NCBI GenBank assembly: GCA_029204225.1
Contig: CM055110.1
Coordinates: forward strand, 18,223,501-18,287,500
DNA: 64,000 bases
Source: Diphasiastrum complanatum
Lineage: Eukaryota; Streptophyta; Lycopodiopsida; Lycopodiales; Lycopodiaceae
Direction: 5' to 3'
This document shows, piece by piece, positions 1 to 11,640 of the stretch; position 1 is the first letter of the stretch; every line of letters starts with the position of its first letter. The notes below the pieces were generated by a model. It saw only the letters and a list, made by a program, of their open reading frames with translations. It was not told the DNA's origin and did no database searches. A program made the translations under genes and the position numbers.

Positions 1-164
1 GAGGACATAGCCTTGATCTGATTCAACAAAACTTTCATCTGCTAGTCCCGCAAACTGTTTCGATTATTCATTTCCGTGAGTGTCGCACACAGTTTTTGGC
101 AAATCTGAAGGTAACTTGGCATAGTTGGAACCATTTCACTCGGATTTACAGTTCCATTAGCCAT
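1..164 (-). pseudogene. Retroelement gag-like N-terminal fragment at window edge
   Basis: A reading frame opens with ATG at 164 on the - strand and runs to the left edge with one stop after about 40 codons. It starts MANGTVNPSEMVP and continues with a helix-like stretch rich in Leu and Gln. Short N-terminal frames of this style are common at the start of gag in plant LTR retroelements, but no zinc knuckle or protease is visible because the sequence ends. I infer a decayed gag start; it could also be an unrelated short frame. Confidence 0.3.
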
Positions 165-559
165 TATCGATTGCCTTAAACAAGAAATTGCTAGTACTAG
201 TTGACAGATCCAAAATGTTTCAACTAAAGTAGATTGAGGAGTCTTTTATTTTCAAACTGATCATAGGTGATCTTTTTCCTGCGATCAGTAGCACTATCTT
301 TTCAATTTCAAAGAGAATGATCATTCGTTGCATACTGCTAGCCTTCTGCATACACCAACTCTTCTCTCAGATAAATACCGCTCGAAGTTAGAGCCATGTG
401 ATTATTAATAATTCTGTTATCTTAGCACATCAGTAAGATGTTATTAGTGGTGCACTATTTGAGTTATCAGGTAAAGCTTCAAAGAAAAAAGAGAACGGAT
501 TAAATATTGAAGTGTAAAAATCCTATGTATAGAAAATACTTTTTTTTTTCAAGGGTCCG

Positions 560-601
560 TTCCGGAACGGAACACGTTCTGGAACGCGTTCCGTTCCGGA
601 A
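560..601. repeat. 42-bp near-perfect palindrome
   Basis: Arms TTCCGGAACGGAAC (560-573) and GTTCCGTTCCGGAA (588-601) are exact reverse complements, and the spacer (574-587) is itself palindromic around the same centre except for one mismatched pair (574/587). The motif GTTCC/GGAAC recurs. It sits just after a run of nine T and before gypsy-like sequence. It could form a cruciform or be the end of a foldback element; function unknown. Confidence 0.9.
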
Positions 602-689
602 TGGGCAACTAAGCTTCAGACTTTTCTTAGCAAATGGAAAAATATTCATACATTGAAATAGACTCCAGACCATTTGCAAACCTTAGAAG

Positions 690-870
690 CTAGCTTATCC
701 TTGGGTCCCATGGCCTACAAGTGGTGGTTGGGCCTCCAGGAGATTGGTCGGAAAGCTCGGTGGGCTGAGCTAATGCAGGAATTTGACTTGTCTATCAGAT
801 ATAGATGAGGAAAGTTCAATACAGTGATAGATGCTCTTAGCAGAATGCCAATGGTAAACGAGTTGAGTTT
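690..870 (+). pseudogene. Ty3/gypsy RNase H relic
   Basis: Translation in one frame gives a region with RWAELMQEFDLSIRYR, a stop, then GKFNTVIDALSRMP. This is the end of the RNase H domain of Ty3/gypsy pol, in which a W-x-L-x-E-F-D segment is followed by a G-K-x-N-x-V-x-D-A-L-S-R motif. Sequence upstream (to about 610) and downstream (to about 1290, including a CHDSP segment like the integrase zinc-binding start) may belong to the same relic but is too decayed to be sure. The in-frame TGA and the lack of the remaining pol domains mean it is non-functional. Confidence 0.65.
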
Positions 871-3271
871 TACCTAGTTCTATAATGAGTTACTCGAATC
901 CTTGAGGGAGATATGCAAGAGTGATCTGTATTTCTCCTTAGTCTGGAAAACAGTCCAAAATAGAGATGTACATCCTTCTGAACCAGTTCCTCGGCCTAGG
1001 AAAGATTCATCCAAGTATACGACAGCTGTCGTTGAGGATGAAGGGTCCAAGCATACGCCAACTTGCGTTGAGGATTCTGAGTCTATAGATCTCAAGTGTA
1101 CCAGTGTGGTCGAGGGATCCAGTTCTCGAGGATTCAAATGGAAACAATATTCCATTTAGGATGAGTATCTACTTCAAATAGAATGTGTTTCCAACTCAAA
1201 GGATTTTAGGCACCAAATACTGTATGAATGTCATGACAGCCCTACCACCTACCACATCCATGCAAACTCACACTGGGCTAGGAGGGGCATTCTATAAGAG
1301 AGTGCATTGGTTGCGGTGTCAACATCTGAGGATTATGCTTAAAAGGTGCTCATGATGGTGCTGGTAGCTCTCAAGAAATTTCAAAACTGTATGGATGGAG
1401 TTTCTTAGCACGTTGGTTGTCTACCTTGTTATATCACTTCTGGCACAATCAGAAGTATATATTACGGATATAAAATCGATTGGAGTGGAGACTTTGATAG
1501 CTTCTTGGCATGCAACAGATCTATTTAATCTTGATTATCTGACATCATCTCTTACACACAACAAAATGTTTAAGCTAGTAAGGACTTGGCATATTACAAA
1601 GGAAATACTTACAACTGTCCTATTATCATATGTTGAAGAGAAGCTAGTAGTATATTAATTATTGACTTTTCATGATTTTAGATATTTTCATGTGTCATCT
1701 GTCTAGCTAACTTTTATAAGAAATTTAATTATTTCTTTAAAAGGAGGGGTGAAGTGATGGATAAAATTCTATCAGAGGATCTATCAGTTGCACAGTTTTC
1801 GGAAGAGGCCAGATGATGTATGGAAATGTGATTATTTGAAAGCATTTTCGGACAAATCTAGAGTAAGATACAGAATTGGACCTTTTCGAAAAAGAGAAAT
1901 TCTCTAGGGATTGTGTGGAACAATTTGGAACTAGGTCAGTGCATGTCATTGTTGCTGGGAACTTGGAACTGAAAATTTATCTTCCTTTACATATATGGTC
2001 TTTGCTTGCATTAGCTCCAATGTTGGACTCATACAAAAACTGAATGTAGGAGTTAATGGGTCACACAGTATAATATTGCCATGCCCAGTTTTTACTGGCC
2101 TCTGGCATGAGGTATACTCAATCACTAAAAATAAATGGGCCACTTCCTTAGATTCCTATCTTCACTTTCTTGCAGCTTTGGCATAGAGTGGAAGTTGCAG
2201 GTAGCAGCCAATTCTAGAGACTCTAGTTCTCCCACCTCTCGTGTGTTTCTAATCTTTTGGATACTCATTGTTCTTGTTTGTTGCAGGTTTGTAGGGTCAA
2301 AAGCATTAAAAACTCCCATCCTTTTTTTGCTTGAAGATCTTGCATGTGGATGGTTGAAGATGAAGATCCATTAAGATCTATTCTACCTTGTGCTTGGATC
2401 TTCATATTGTTCTTTTTCTTAGGATTCTCATTAACAATGAATGCAGATCTTGCAAGGTAGATAAGTGTCTGTTGATGTTAAATTTCATGACTGTATGCAT
2501 GCATTTCCGTTGGATGCAAGTTGAATCATGGCAATAGGTTTTCAGTACATATGCTGGTATTGGGAATTGAGCATGAGATGAGTCCGAGATTCTTGCATAG
2601 ATGATTCCTATTCACGACGGCCATCATGTTAGGCGTGGACTCACTGGGCAGCCAAGTCCTCTACTTCATTGTGCACAATGTTAGGGAGAAGGCATACGCT
2701 CGTCTCAATAATGGGAACATGTTGCATGAATGGTAGTATTAAATCTATTGATTAACTTGATTATTATTGCATGTGAATGATTCTAAATTATACAGGAATG
2801 TAGCTCAAGGGGTTATGCATGTAGATACCATTGTTAATACTAGTAGTAGTGTAGGCTCAGTGAAATTGTTGACAAATATTCATACAGCTTGATTTGACTC
2901 AACTTTGCTTGAGCCTCATTGCTGCCTTTTGAATCTCTCATATATGTTAGCTCGGTTAGCCTGAAGATCATGCTCTATTTCTATTAGACGAATTAAATTT
3001 CAAAGCACTCTTGACGAGAATAGTAGGATATGCTCAACGGTGCAGGGCTACCTGATAGCTTATTCTAGCCACAAATAGTCAGTACTATGTATATTATTCT
3101 TTTATTCAGATGTTCAAGCTTCCTATACTTCCAGTTTCTGGCCAAATGGATCCATTATCCGTTGAAACATCTAGGATTCACTGTTTGTATGCATGTGAAC
3201 TTTTAGTATATGGTAAACATTATAACACTGCAGGCTTTGGCTTCTGAAGTTTTGCTGCATGTGAAATACAG
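871..3271. other. No gene recognised; probable intron or intergenic sequence left of the SET gene
   Basis: Only short unconvincing frames are present. The first part continues the gypsy relic. The stretch ending at 3271 must be intron if the SET exon at 3272 is real, because it ends in AG just before that exon. I looked for the expected SET-core exon carrying an N-H-S motif and did not find it. Confidence 0.5.
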
Positions 3272-4622
3272 GTGTATCCTCACATTACACACTATAGTAG
3301 GATAGATGCCGCTACAAGTACATTGAAGCTGCATGCAATCAGGCCATGTAAATGTGGCGAACAATGCTTTCTAAGCTATGGTGCTCTTTCCAGTGCGGAC
3401 CTTCTCATGTTCTATGGTTTTGTCCTGAGGGATGACAACCCTTACGACACAATACCAATTGGTCAGTCAATGACACTCATCCATTACTATCGTTGCCTTA
3501 TGATAGTAGTTTTTTATGAATTTCATCTCCACATGGTATACGCTATACGGGAATTTGATTAAAGCTGTCCTTCCAAATTTGTGATTTTGAAACTACCCCT
3601 CTTCACCAGTACCTGTGTGGAAGTTAACAATGATTTTGTAGCAAAATAATTCTGAGAATGTTATGTATTACCTGATGTCAAATGAGTCTAATTGCCAAGG
3701 GTGTATAAAATGTCTTGTGAATGAACTCAGCGTGCATCCTGTTTTGCAGAACTTGACGTGCCAGAACCTTCCAGTTCATCTCAAAAGAGTGAATTGCTCT
3801 CTCGATACAGCATCACAAGCTCACACATGTTGCGTGCTACATGGCTTTGCAAGAGTGCTTCCACCAAGAATAGTTTACCATCGAGGTTGCTTGCAGCACT
3901 GCGAATCATTTTTATGGAAGAAAGTGAACTTGAGATTTTTGACGAAAATCCTCGGTATAGAATGGTAAGGTGTTCTTTCTATTTCTTTTTCTTCTTATGA
4001 AAGTACTTTTGTATTTACTTGTTATTCTCAATATTTTGCTGTTTATTGAACTATGATTTGTCTCCTACAGATAAGCCCAGCTAATGAGAAAGCAGTATTT
4101 GAAGCTCTGTTGGCAATAGTTGACCCACTTCTGGGTCCTTTTCAAAATTTGGATGGGCATGATGGGTATAACTCTTGACAGATGTCTGGCTGTTGGTTTT
4201 CTATTTTTGAACTCCTCTTTTAGCCTTTGAAAGAGAAAGGAGGGAGTAGATGTCCAATTGCAATATGGGTATAACTCTTGACAGATATCTGGTTGTTGGT
4301 TTTCTATTTTTAAACTCCTCGTTTAGCTTGTGAATAAGAAAAGGAAGGGAGTAGGTGTTCAGTTTGTTTAAAGTGACACAACCTTTAAATCTTGGATAAT
4401 TGGTCGATTTGGAAAAATTCACGGACATACGTGACACGTTCAGAGCTTTCGATGCCATCTTATATAGTGCCTTGATCTTTCTTTCTTTCCAGAATAGCAG
4501 GAGACGTTGACAGCTGCACCAATGAAGACTGGGATGTGAGGCTAGCCATACATTTCAAAGATCAGCAGCGCAGGATTCTGAGTTCTCTCCAAAGATCCTG
4601 CATTAAATCATTGCATGAATGA
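3272..4622 (+). CDS. SET-domain methyltransferase (Rubisco LSMT-like class), 3' part, four exons
   Basis: Four exons join in frame: 3272-3461, 3750-3964, 4071-4165 and 4493-4622, with GT donors (GTCAGT, GTAAGG, GTATAA) and AG acceptors, ending at TGA 4620-4622. The first exon encodes the end of the SET domain, including CFLSYGALSSADLLMFYGF, with the Ser-Tyr-Gly that carries the catalytic tyrosine in this family, then DNPYDTIPI. The following exons match the C-terminal substrate-binding region of LSMT-like proteins by length and position, not by a diagnostic motif. Such enzymes use S-adenosylmethionine to methylate protein lysines or histidines; the substrate here is unknown. About 210 residues are visible. 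The N-terminal half, including the N-H-S motif, is absent from the window, so the gene is either split by long introns or truncated. The exon joints are my reading of the splice signals. Confidence 0.85.
4164..4362 (+). repeat. 103-bp tandem duplication in last SET-gene intron
   Basis: Two adjacent imperfect copies begin GGGTATAACTCTTGACAG at 4164 and 4267. The first copy spans the exon 3/intron junction, so the donor GTATAA at 4166 is repeated at 4269. Use of the second donor would add 103 nt and shift the frame. Confidence 0.9.
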
Positions 4623-5190
4623 TTAAGAGTATGTGTAAGGCCACCTTGCTGAAAGGTTTATTACTTTCTTAAATCCAGAAACGAATTGTCTGGCACACGA
4701 TGGAATGTTCATATCTTGCATATGATTCTATAAAAATATAGAGCTTGCTTTATTTCATAATTGAGGTCTTTTTTAATTTGCATTTTCAAATTTGAAAAAA
4801 GCGTAAAATTAAAATTCAGATCCAGCTTTAAGTTTTTTATTTTATTTTAACAGTTTAAGGGAAGAGGATTTGAACCTCTACAAGGTTTAGCCTTGTCTTC
4901 CAAGCCCTTAGTCCTACACAAAGAGGTGGTTAATGACATTTGCAACAAAGTCAAATAGAACATATGCCACATCATCAAATATCCATACATATCAGAATCA
5001 CGCGAGAATAGACAAGTTCTTTTACCAAAATTACAGATCCTCGTGTTTTAGCGATATGTCACCTTAGCAATTGGCTATACATATCAGGACCAAGAAAAAG
5101 TAATATATGTGAGGTTGCTTTTGTATGAAAATTTAGAGTACTCTCTATTGCTCAAATCCCACATTACAATCTGACAAATTAAAAAGGTAA

Positions 5191-5290
5191 AATTATCACT
5201 TAACTTTAGAGAGACCGTCGTACTCAACCAAGAAGTTGCAAATTATCACTGAACTTTAGAGAGACCATCGTACTCAACCAAGAAGCTGCA
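5191..5290. repeat. 50-bp tandem duplication
   Basis: Units 5191-5240 and 5241-5290 differ at three positions by eye (5201/5251, 5217/5267, 5236/5286). Confidence 0.95.
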
Positions 5291-6235
5291 AATATAATTA
5301 CATTATCTACAACATTATCATCTATTAGTCTAAGGGAGAGTAGAATAACAATAAACCTGAATTTTGTAAGAAGTTATCAACACCTACAAGAACAAGACTT
5401 ATAGCATCAGTAAAAAATTGCAAACGGAGCCCACATTGCTAAAACTTCCTTACAAAGCTTTTGAAAGTCGTTCCTAGAAAGAATCTAAGGTATTCGAGAA
5501 GGTGCAATGCAAATTAGTGTGACAACATGACTGGAGAAATCTAAAAGATTAGAGGTTCTATGTAAAACTTCGATCTACAAATATCAATCGTAGGGTTTAG
5601 GAGATGTGTATTCCATACATGAAATTTTGGAGGGAATTTCTTCCCGCTTGTGGCGTGTGCTTTGTTTCTTGCCATCGTGCTTTGTTTCATGTGCATTGTT
5701 AATATACTTCAAAAAATGAGCCAACCACACAAGTGCATCGGAAATTTAAAAAATGACAAATTCGGTCATTTTTTAATTCTCTCTAACATTCTCTTGCTAA
5801 GGCTCAATTTCTTTTAAGGCCCTTTTGGAATCGAAATCTTCTCCATTGAATGTTCATTTTTTATTTATTTATTCTCAAATTTGCATATGTTTCCAAAAGT
5901 TTATTTTCATTGTGCTCATGATGCATAGGACCAATCCATGGGCTCATCAAAACATTTTGGAGGTCATTCCAAAAGGGATTTGAGCTTATTTTTTTTCTCT
6001 CTTTTGCTACTTATAGTTGTTCTTGCCAACAAAAAGCAAGAAACAAAAGCATATTATGTGCTTATGCACAATGACTACTATCTACAATGGATGTAAATTC
6101 AACATAAGAAGAATGTGAGAAATTACATCAAACCTCAATGAAAGCAAACATCAACAAAAAAACATTTAACGGCATACCATGAAGTAAAAGAGTTTGGCAT
6201 TGAATATGGAGAGGAAACTAAAGAATGGAAGGGCA

Positions 6236-6240
<5 letters not shown>

Positions 6241-6299
<59 letters not shown>
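6241..6299. repeat. (GA)n microsatellite
   Basis: Uninterrupted GA dinucleotide run of about 59 bp. Confidence 0.98.
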
Positions 6300-6301
<2 letters not shown>

Positions 6302-6403
6302 CGGCCATAACTATTAGAATTTGTTTCTTATGACGATTTGCTCATCCTAGTTAGTGCACAACCTACAACATTGGAACAAGACATCCATAGTTCTTATAAA
6401 AAA

Positions 6404-6406
<3 letters not shown>

Positions 6407-6443
<37 letters not shown>
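6407..6443. repeat. (AT)n microsatellite
   Basis: Uninterrupted AT dinucleotide run of about 37 bp. Confidence 0.98.
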
Positions 6444-6447
<4 letters not shown>

Positions 6448-6572
6448 GTACCCAAAAAAAGAATGGATAACAGTTGTTTACATAAAATGTAGTGCTTTAT
6501 CAACAACCACCATGCTTGAGATAGAGCTTAATCTATTAGCCTCGACTTTTGTTTCAACCCTAAGAGTCTTGC

Positions 6573-6682
6573 CATTCCATATATGTTGATTTTTGGCCTT
6601 GCTTTGCAAAGGCATTACTATTTGTTTTGTCATTCCATATATGTTGATTTTTGGCCTTGCCTTGCAAAGGCATTACTATTTG
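6573..6682. repeat. 58-bp tandem duplication
   Basis: Two copies starting CATTCCATATATGTTG at 6573 and 6631, nearly identical to 6682. Confidence 0.95.
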
Positions 6683-7174
6683 TTGAGGTCGGTCAATGGA
6701 GTTTGGAAAAAGTCAATGTTAAAGGATATTTTGTGGTGTTGTCTAAACTTTAAAGGTTGGAACCTTTGTTGAGGACTAAACTAACATGCATGTGTTGTCG
6801 TTAAAAAATTCCTACCAGGGGTGCATGCAAGCATGGCATTATCCATAAGGCCCAAAAAGCAAAAACAAAAACTTAGAAAAAAGTAAACGCATGAATGGAT
6901 AAATTATGAAAAGCATGTTCGCAAGACCTCATTTGGAGTTCAATGCTAATTGTAATTTGAAAAAGACGATAATGTGAATGTATTTTATGCTCATCTTGAA
7001 GTGTCAAAAGTTTGTTGTAAGTCATCAATGGGCAAGTGAAGAGCAATGATCAAAGAACGGTTAGGGTCACCTCGTGATTAATTTCATCAGTTGCTTCTAC
7101 ATAGACGTGAGCAAACAAACGTTGATGCAAGAGAAAAGCAGCGATCAGGGCCACTTCATTTTTATCTTCATCAG

Positions 7175-7262
7175 CTGCTTCTACATAGACATGAGCAACA
7201 AGAGGAACAGAGTAAAAACTGCTTCTACATAGACATGAGCAACAAGAGGAACAGAGTAAAAA
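7175..7262. repeat. 44-bp tandem duplication
   Basis: Two copies starting CTGCTTCTACATAGACATG at 7175 and 7219. A diverged older copy of the same motif lies near 7090, so the region has duplicated more than once. Confidence 0.93.
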
Positions 7263-9786
7263 CGTGGTAAGCAGATCTTTTTACAAATTTTTTTTGCATG
7301 CAATCATTGTTTGTTGTTTCTACAGTATGTGAGATGAGTTTCAGAGAATGTAAGGTTGTAAGTGTTGCCATCATCCTTTAGAGCCTCTTGCTTCAATAGC
7401 CTGATTATGAGTATTCACTAGTGCTTTGTTTGGCCAAACAACAGCCTCCAACACAATCTATTCACATCCTTGAGTGTGGGCCAAAATCCTCTGGTCATGT
7501 GTTCATGCAGATAGGCATCCATCCATCTAAATGGTTGCAAATTGGTTGTGGCAAATTAGAACCATCGTTGCTACGACTAGCACCTCTGGATCTGTATCTT
7601 TTGATTTTTGGTAACAAAAAATACAAAACAACTAGCAATGCATGCAGTCCGTGCTGCCAACTACAACTCTGAGCGATTCTAGCGCTACTATTTGTCTTGG
7701 ATCCATTGTGCCATTTGGGATAACACTTTAGAGCCATGATCATCAACAACTACACAGGCCTTAGCCAAAATTTTTTGCAATATAGAGATTGAATCATTGA
7801 TAGATGACTTGCCAACCGAGAGGGAAAATTAAAAGACAAAGCAACAGGCTTCTATAGTAAGAAAGCCATATTTTCCCAAATGCCTCTTTGTTTCTAAAAT
7901 ACTACATAAATAGTGATTGAGAATTGTAAGTATTCACAACCATTAACTCACGTGTGGCTCATGGGCATTGAGAAAGTGTGTTCTCATTGAAAATTCAACA
8001 TGGTAAAAGAAATTATAAACTAATATACATCTTGGATGATGGCAAACAAACAATACAAGGCGTCCTAAGTAAGCATTGTGGATTTGGAAGGTCAGGTCTT
8101 TAGGAGTCTGGATTTGTTGAGTTTCAATTAGTAACTCATCTAAAGCCTATAAGTGTGGAAGTCTAGTTGAGTCAAGGGTTACGCCCCTAGAGGGAAAATA
8201 AATTGAGCCAATGTGCCAATCCTAAGTTAGGGAAAGACTACAAATCTAGTACATAGCAACCATCGAGAGACTCATAGAGCATAAGAAGCATAACGTTCAA
8301 TTAGTTGCTAAAAGTGTACCTCTTGTGTACATCACTCCAAGCATATTGTTGGAAGGGATTGGAGGTCCTACTTACACCTAAGTAACCCCTAAACCTAGTA
8401 TGTTGTTCCTCTGAATTGCTTATAGAGTCATTTCTAGTGACCACTACCACTTACCTTGCACTATTCCCTCGAAGGCACTCCTCATACCCATGTCAAGACT
8501 AATTTAGGGAGGGACAAAATAATGCTAGACATATTGCCATATGCTCTCATGTTTCTTGCCCTATCCTTGCTAAACACTATCACGTAAGTACAAAAGGCCT
8601 TTAATTTTTTCATTTAAGAGATGTTTTGTGTCTTTATAAATGAGATGAGGTATTGAGATTAATAACTCTTCCCAAGTCGAACTCTTCATTGGTCTAGTGA
8701 TCCTTCCAATCAACCCTCGACTTCCAAAGGCAATACTATGTGTTGAGATTCGTGTGTGTACTCTTGTATATGTGCCATTCCCCTTCTCCTCGTTTGTTCA
8801 TGAGTTAACTACATACTTGTTTAACCTTGAATAAAGAGATGAGCAGATGCTTACAATATTCACCTCGTCATGAGTTGTAGCCATGGCTTGACACACAAAA
8901 GTTAATTGACATAAAAAAAAATGTGAGGACATCATGTTCTAGGACTTTTGATTTTATGAATTTTGTGTGTTTAGACCTCGCATTCTAGATAGGCAAAACA
9001 ACTGAATACCACAAAGGTCTACTTTGTCACCTAAAGTTTACATTCAATAAGTTTGAGTAAGTTTAAGTTTTTCTTTAATCCATCTCCCAACAACTTGATT
9101 GTGTCATTAGCATATACTATCAAATATGTTCCAAGCTCATGTATTGTGTTTTGTTTGGTTATGTTTTTCTTGAGATAGATAATTGTACTTTTTAGGCTTT
9201 TTGTGAAAGATATAATGGATCAATAAATTGTCACTAATAATAGTTGATCTTTATCTAATTATAATTTTGGGATTTTGTTTTATTTTGTAGGACATACAAA
9301 GTGTCTTCTACATTAGATGGCAAATTGGTTGACATTTTAGAGATGCTTCTTGAAGACTACTTAATTGATTGTTTGTAATGATCTAAAATTGGAAATACTT
9401 AGAAGCAATTATTCTGAGATACTGATCGTAAATATTGTGAATATTAACCCTCTTCAGAAGCTTATAACTTTTGATTGGCTCAACCAAATGGAATGAAACT
9501 GATTGCATCAGAAACTAGACAAAAATAGCTTCAAAACAAGCTATCTAGCAAGATTTTTGGATCAAACATGAAAGAGAACTCCCAAACTGAAATTGGATGT
9601 TCCTCACACGTGTCTGATCACCTGATTCCGTACAGTACCAGGTCAGACCCAATCAATGTCCTTTTGATCTCTTTTGATCCAAAATTGAATAAGATAGCTA
9701 GGAAAATGGGTCTTGACAATTTCTAGCTCAAGATTGATGAAAATTTTTCACTTAGATGGATCAAAATGCATGGTAACCTTAGGTAG

Positions 9787-10625
9787 GCTCTGATACCATG
9801 TTGAATTTCACACGTGTGGATTGTCCACTACATGTACTTGTGATCTCCTAAGGTGTGTAGATGCACCAAGATCAAGACTAGATTGAGATTCAAGATCTAT
9901 CTTTGATTCTATGGCAAAAACACACTACTACATGCATTCAATCACTTCCAACTCTCACTCACACGTGTGGGAAGTGTTCCAAAAGTATTCCAAGTAAAAA
10001 CAAGCTGCTCTCCTCGGGTAGAGAGAGAAAAACTATCATGAGCTCTCGGGTAGAGAGAGAAAACTAGAAATTCAATGACACTCAAAATCCACTCAATCTC
10101 AAAATCAATTAGATCCAAAATGAGGAGTACAATGATACTAGTAGATTCATGAGCTACCACTATGCTTAACTATGATTGGATCACACTTTGCCACCTCTTA
10201 ATCCTATTGGACCATTGATCCATGCACCTCTAAATTCTATTGGACTATATTCAAGCACACCTCAAATTCCTATTGGACCACATTTGGTTCCACCTCTAAA
10301 ACCTATTGGACCTCTTAAACTTCATCAAACAAAAGCATTACACTTGTTTACACTCTAATTGGAACAAGTTTGGCCTCCTACTCTATTTTGGCTCAATAGT
10401 GGCATTACAAGTGGAAATGGATAATTTGCCATCTATGCCAAATTTGACCCTATCAACATCCTACACCTAAATGCTTGACTATGAAATTCTATGAGACCCC
10501 TATATCAAACATTTTGATTTACTTTACAATTCTCCACACGTGGGAACATCCTCCACACATGTGAGATTCACTTACAAACTTCTGTCATAAAAAATACCAA
10601 GCTAGATTTTTGCCAATTTCTCACA
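9787..10625 (-). repeat. Copia 5' LTR (- strand) with adjacent primer-binding site
   Basis: The LTR reads on the - strand from TGTGAGAAATTGGC at 10625 to GAAATTCAACA at 9799 (about 827 bp). Directly after its end, 9798 down to 9787, lies TGGTATCAGAGC, the usual plant copia primer-binding site complementary to initiator methionine tRNA. So this is the 5' LTR of an element whose body extends left, but no gag or pol is recognisable there. A related LTR lies at 18651-19386. The sequence carries the palindrome CACACGTGTG at 9809 and 9960. Confidence 0.85.
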
Positions 10626-10629
10626 GTGA

Positions 10630-11060
10630 TGTTAGGCCCCAGTTTGGCATCCTGCGAGTGTAACTCCAACTTGTGGTGCCATTAGTTCCTAGGGGTAAGA
10701 AAACAGTTTTGTCAAGTCTCAAGGTTTAAACTTAGACTCAAAAAGTTTCGTAAAAGTCAAAGTCAAAGTCAAAGTCAAGTTTCCAAAAGGGGACTTGCAT
10801 TGTATATTGAGAATTGAATTGTTATGTCCCATAAGGAAAAGTGGAAATGAGAATCTACAAGTTCCTATAAAAGGAACCCCACTCTATGTAATTTTTCATT
10901 CATAATACAAGAGAACAAAGCTTTGCCATTTTGGGTCCACATGTGCTCTACTTTGGTGTTTTGCTATTTTTTGCTTGGTGTTTTATGTTTTCTTTCTAAG
11001 TTCTTGCTAACTTAGCTCCAAGATTTAGCATGTGTGTTTGCTTTTAAGATAATTTAGTTA
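10630..11060 (+). repeat. Probable LTR fragment with TATA box (+ strand)
   Basis: Sequence starting TGTTAGGCCCCAG includes a hexamer run (AAAGTC)n around 10755-10780, a strong TATA box TATAAAAGG at 10866-10874, and a following transcript-like leader. This arrangement is typical of a copia LTR. I could not find the right terminus or target duplication, so the end is approximate. Confidence 0.45.
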
Positions 11061-11106
11061 ATATTGTTGGGAGAGAGAGGGTAGGAGGGTGTGGAGCCCA
11101 TGTTGG

Positions 11107-11110
<4 letters not shown>

Positions 11111-11191
<81 letters not shown>
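11111..11191. repeat. (GA)n microsatellite
   Basis: Uninterrupted GA dinucleotide run of about 81 bp. Long frames over it are only dipeptide repeats. Confidence 0.98.
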
Positions 11192-11197
<6 letters not shown>

Positions 11198-11434
11198 CAA
11201 TGGAGGTGAGTAGAGGTCCAATGAGTTTGAAGACTTTTGTGACCATTGTGGAATCAAGAGATAGTTTACGCAAGCTCACAAACTTGAGAAAATGATCATC
11301 TATTTATACTAGTTACAAATGTCGCATGGGCTTATCCAAATGTTGGTTGACGACAACCGTCTAGCTAGTTCGCAATTGGCAATTAGCCATATTGCAGTAT
11401 TGCTTATCCAGTTAAAATCCGTACTTGTAAGATT

Positions 11435-11640
11435 CCATAAGCAAGCGTAAAGTTTTGTAGGTAGTCGTGAGCAAACATAAAAAGTTCGTAAACGACCATA
11501 AAGCATAAGCTCATAAGCCAGTGTAAAACGTAAGCCAGTAAGTAGTCATAAGAACCTGTAAGTAGACGTGAAAGTCCGGCGAGCTCATAGGCAAACATAA
11601 GAGGACGTAAGTAGACATGAGAGCGTTCGACACGTATTTG
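11435..11640 (+). repeat. Degenerate short-repeat tract
   Basis: Variants of CATAAGC, CGTAAGTAG and ACGTGAG words recur about every 15-20 bases, such as GTAAGTAGACGTGA and GTAAGTAGACATGAG. It looks like a decayed tandem array just before the inverted repeat arm. Confidence 0.55.

Larger units (their letters stand above)
4623..9786. other. Gene-free region with repeats
   Basis: AT-rich sequence without a convincing coding frame or splice pattern. It holds a T-arm-like stem-loop near 4867-4890 (box B-like on the - strand, see rejected items), several tandem duplications, and two microsatellites listed separately. The part 9400-9786 probably is the leader of the - strand copia element whose LTR follows. 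Confidence 0.6.

Noticed and set aside
1395-2374. Short frames upstream of the SET exons
   Set aside because: I tested them as possible SET-gene exons. None carries SET-core motifs or fits the phase of the exon at 3272.
4860-4925. tRNA or SINE-like segment on the - strand
   Set aside because: AGAGG-TTCAAAT-CCTCT forms a good T-arm and GGTTCAAATCC resembles a Pol III box B, but I find no acceptor stem, no normal anticodon arm and no box A.
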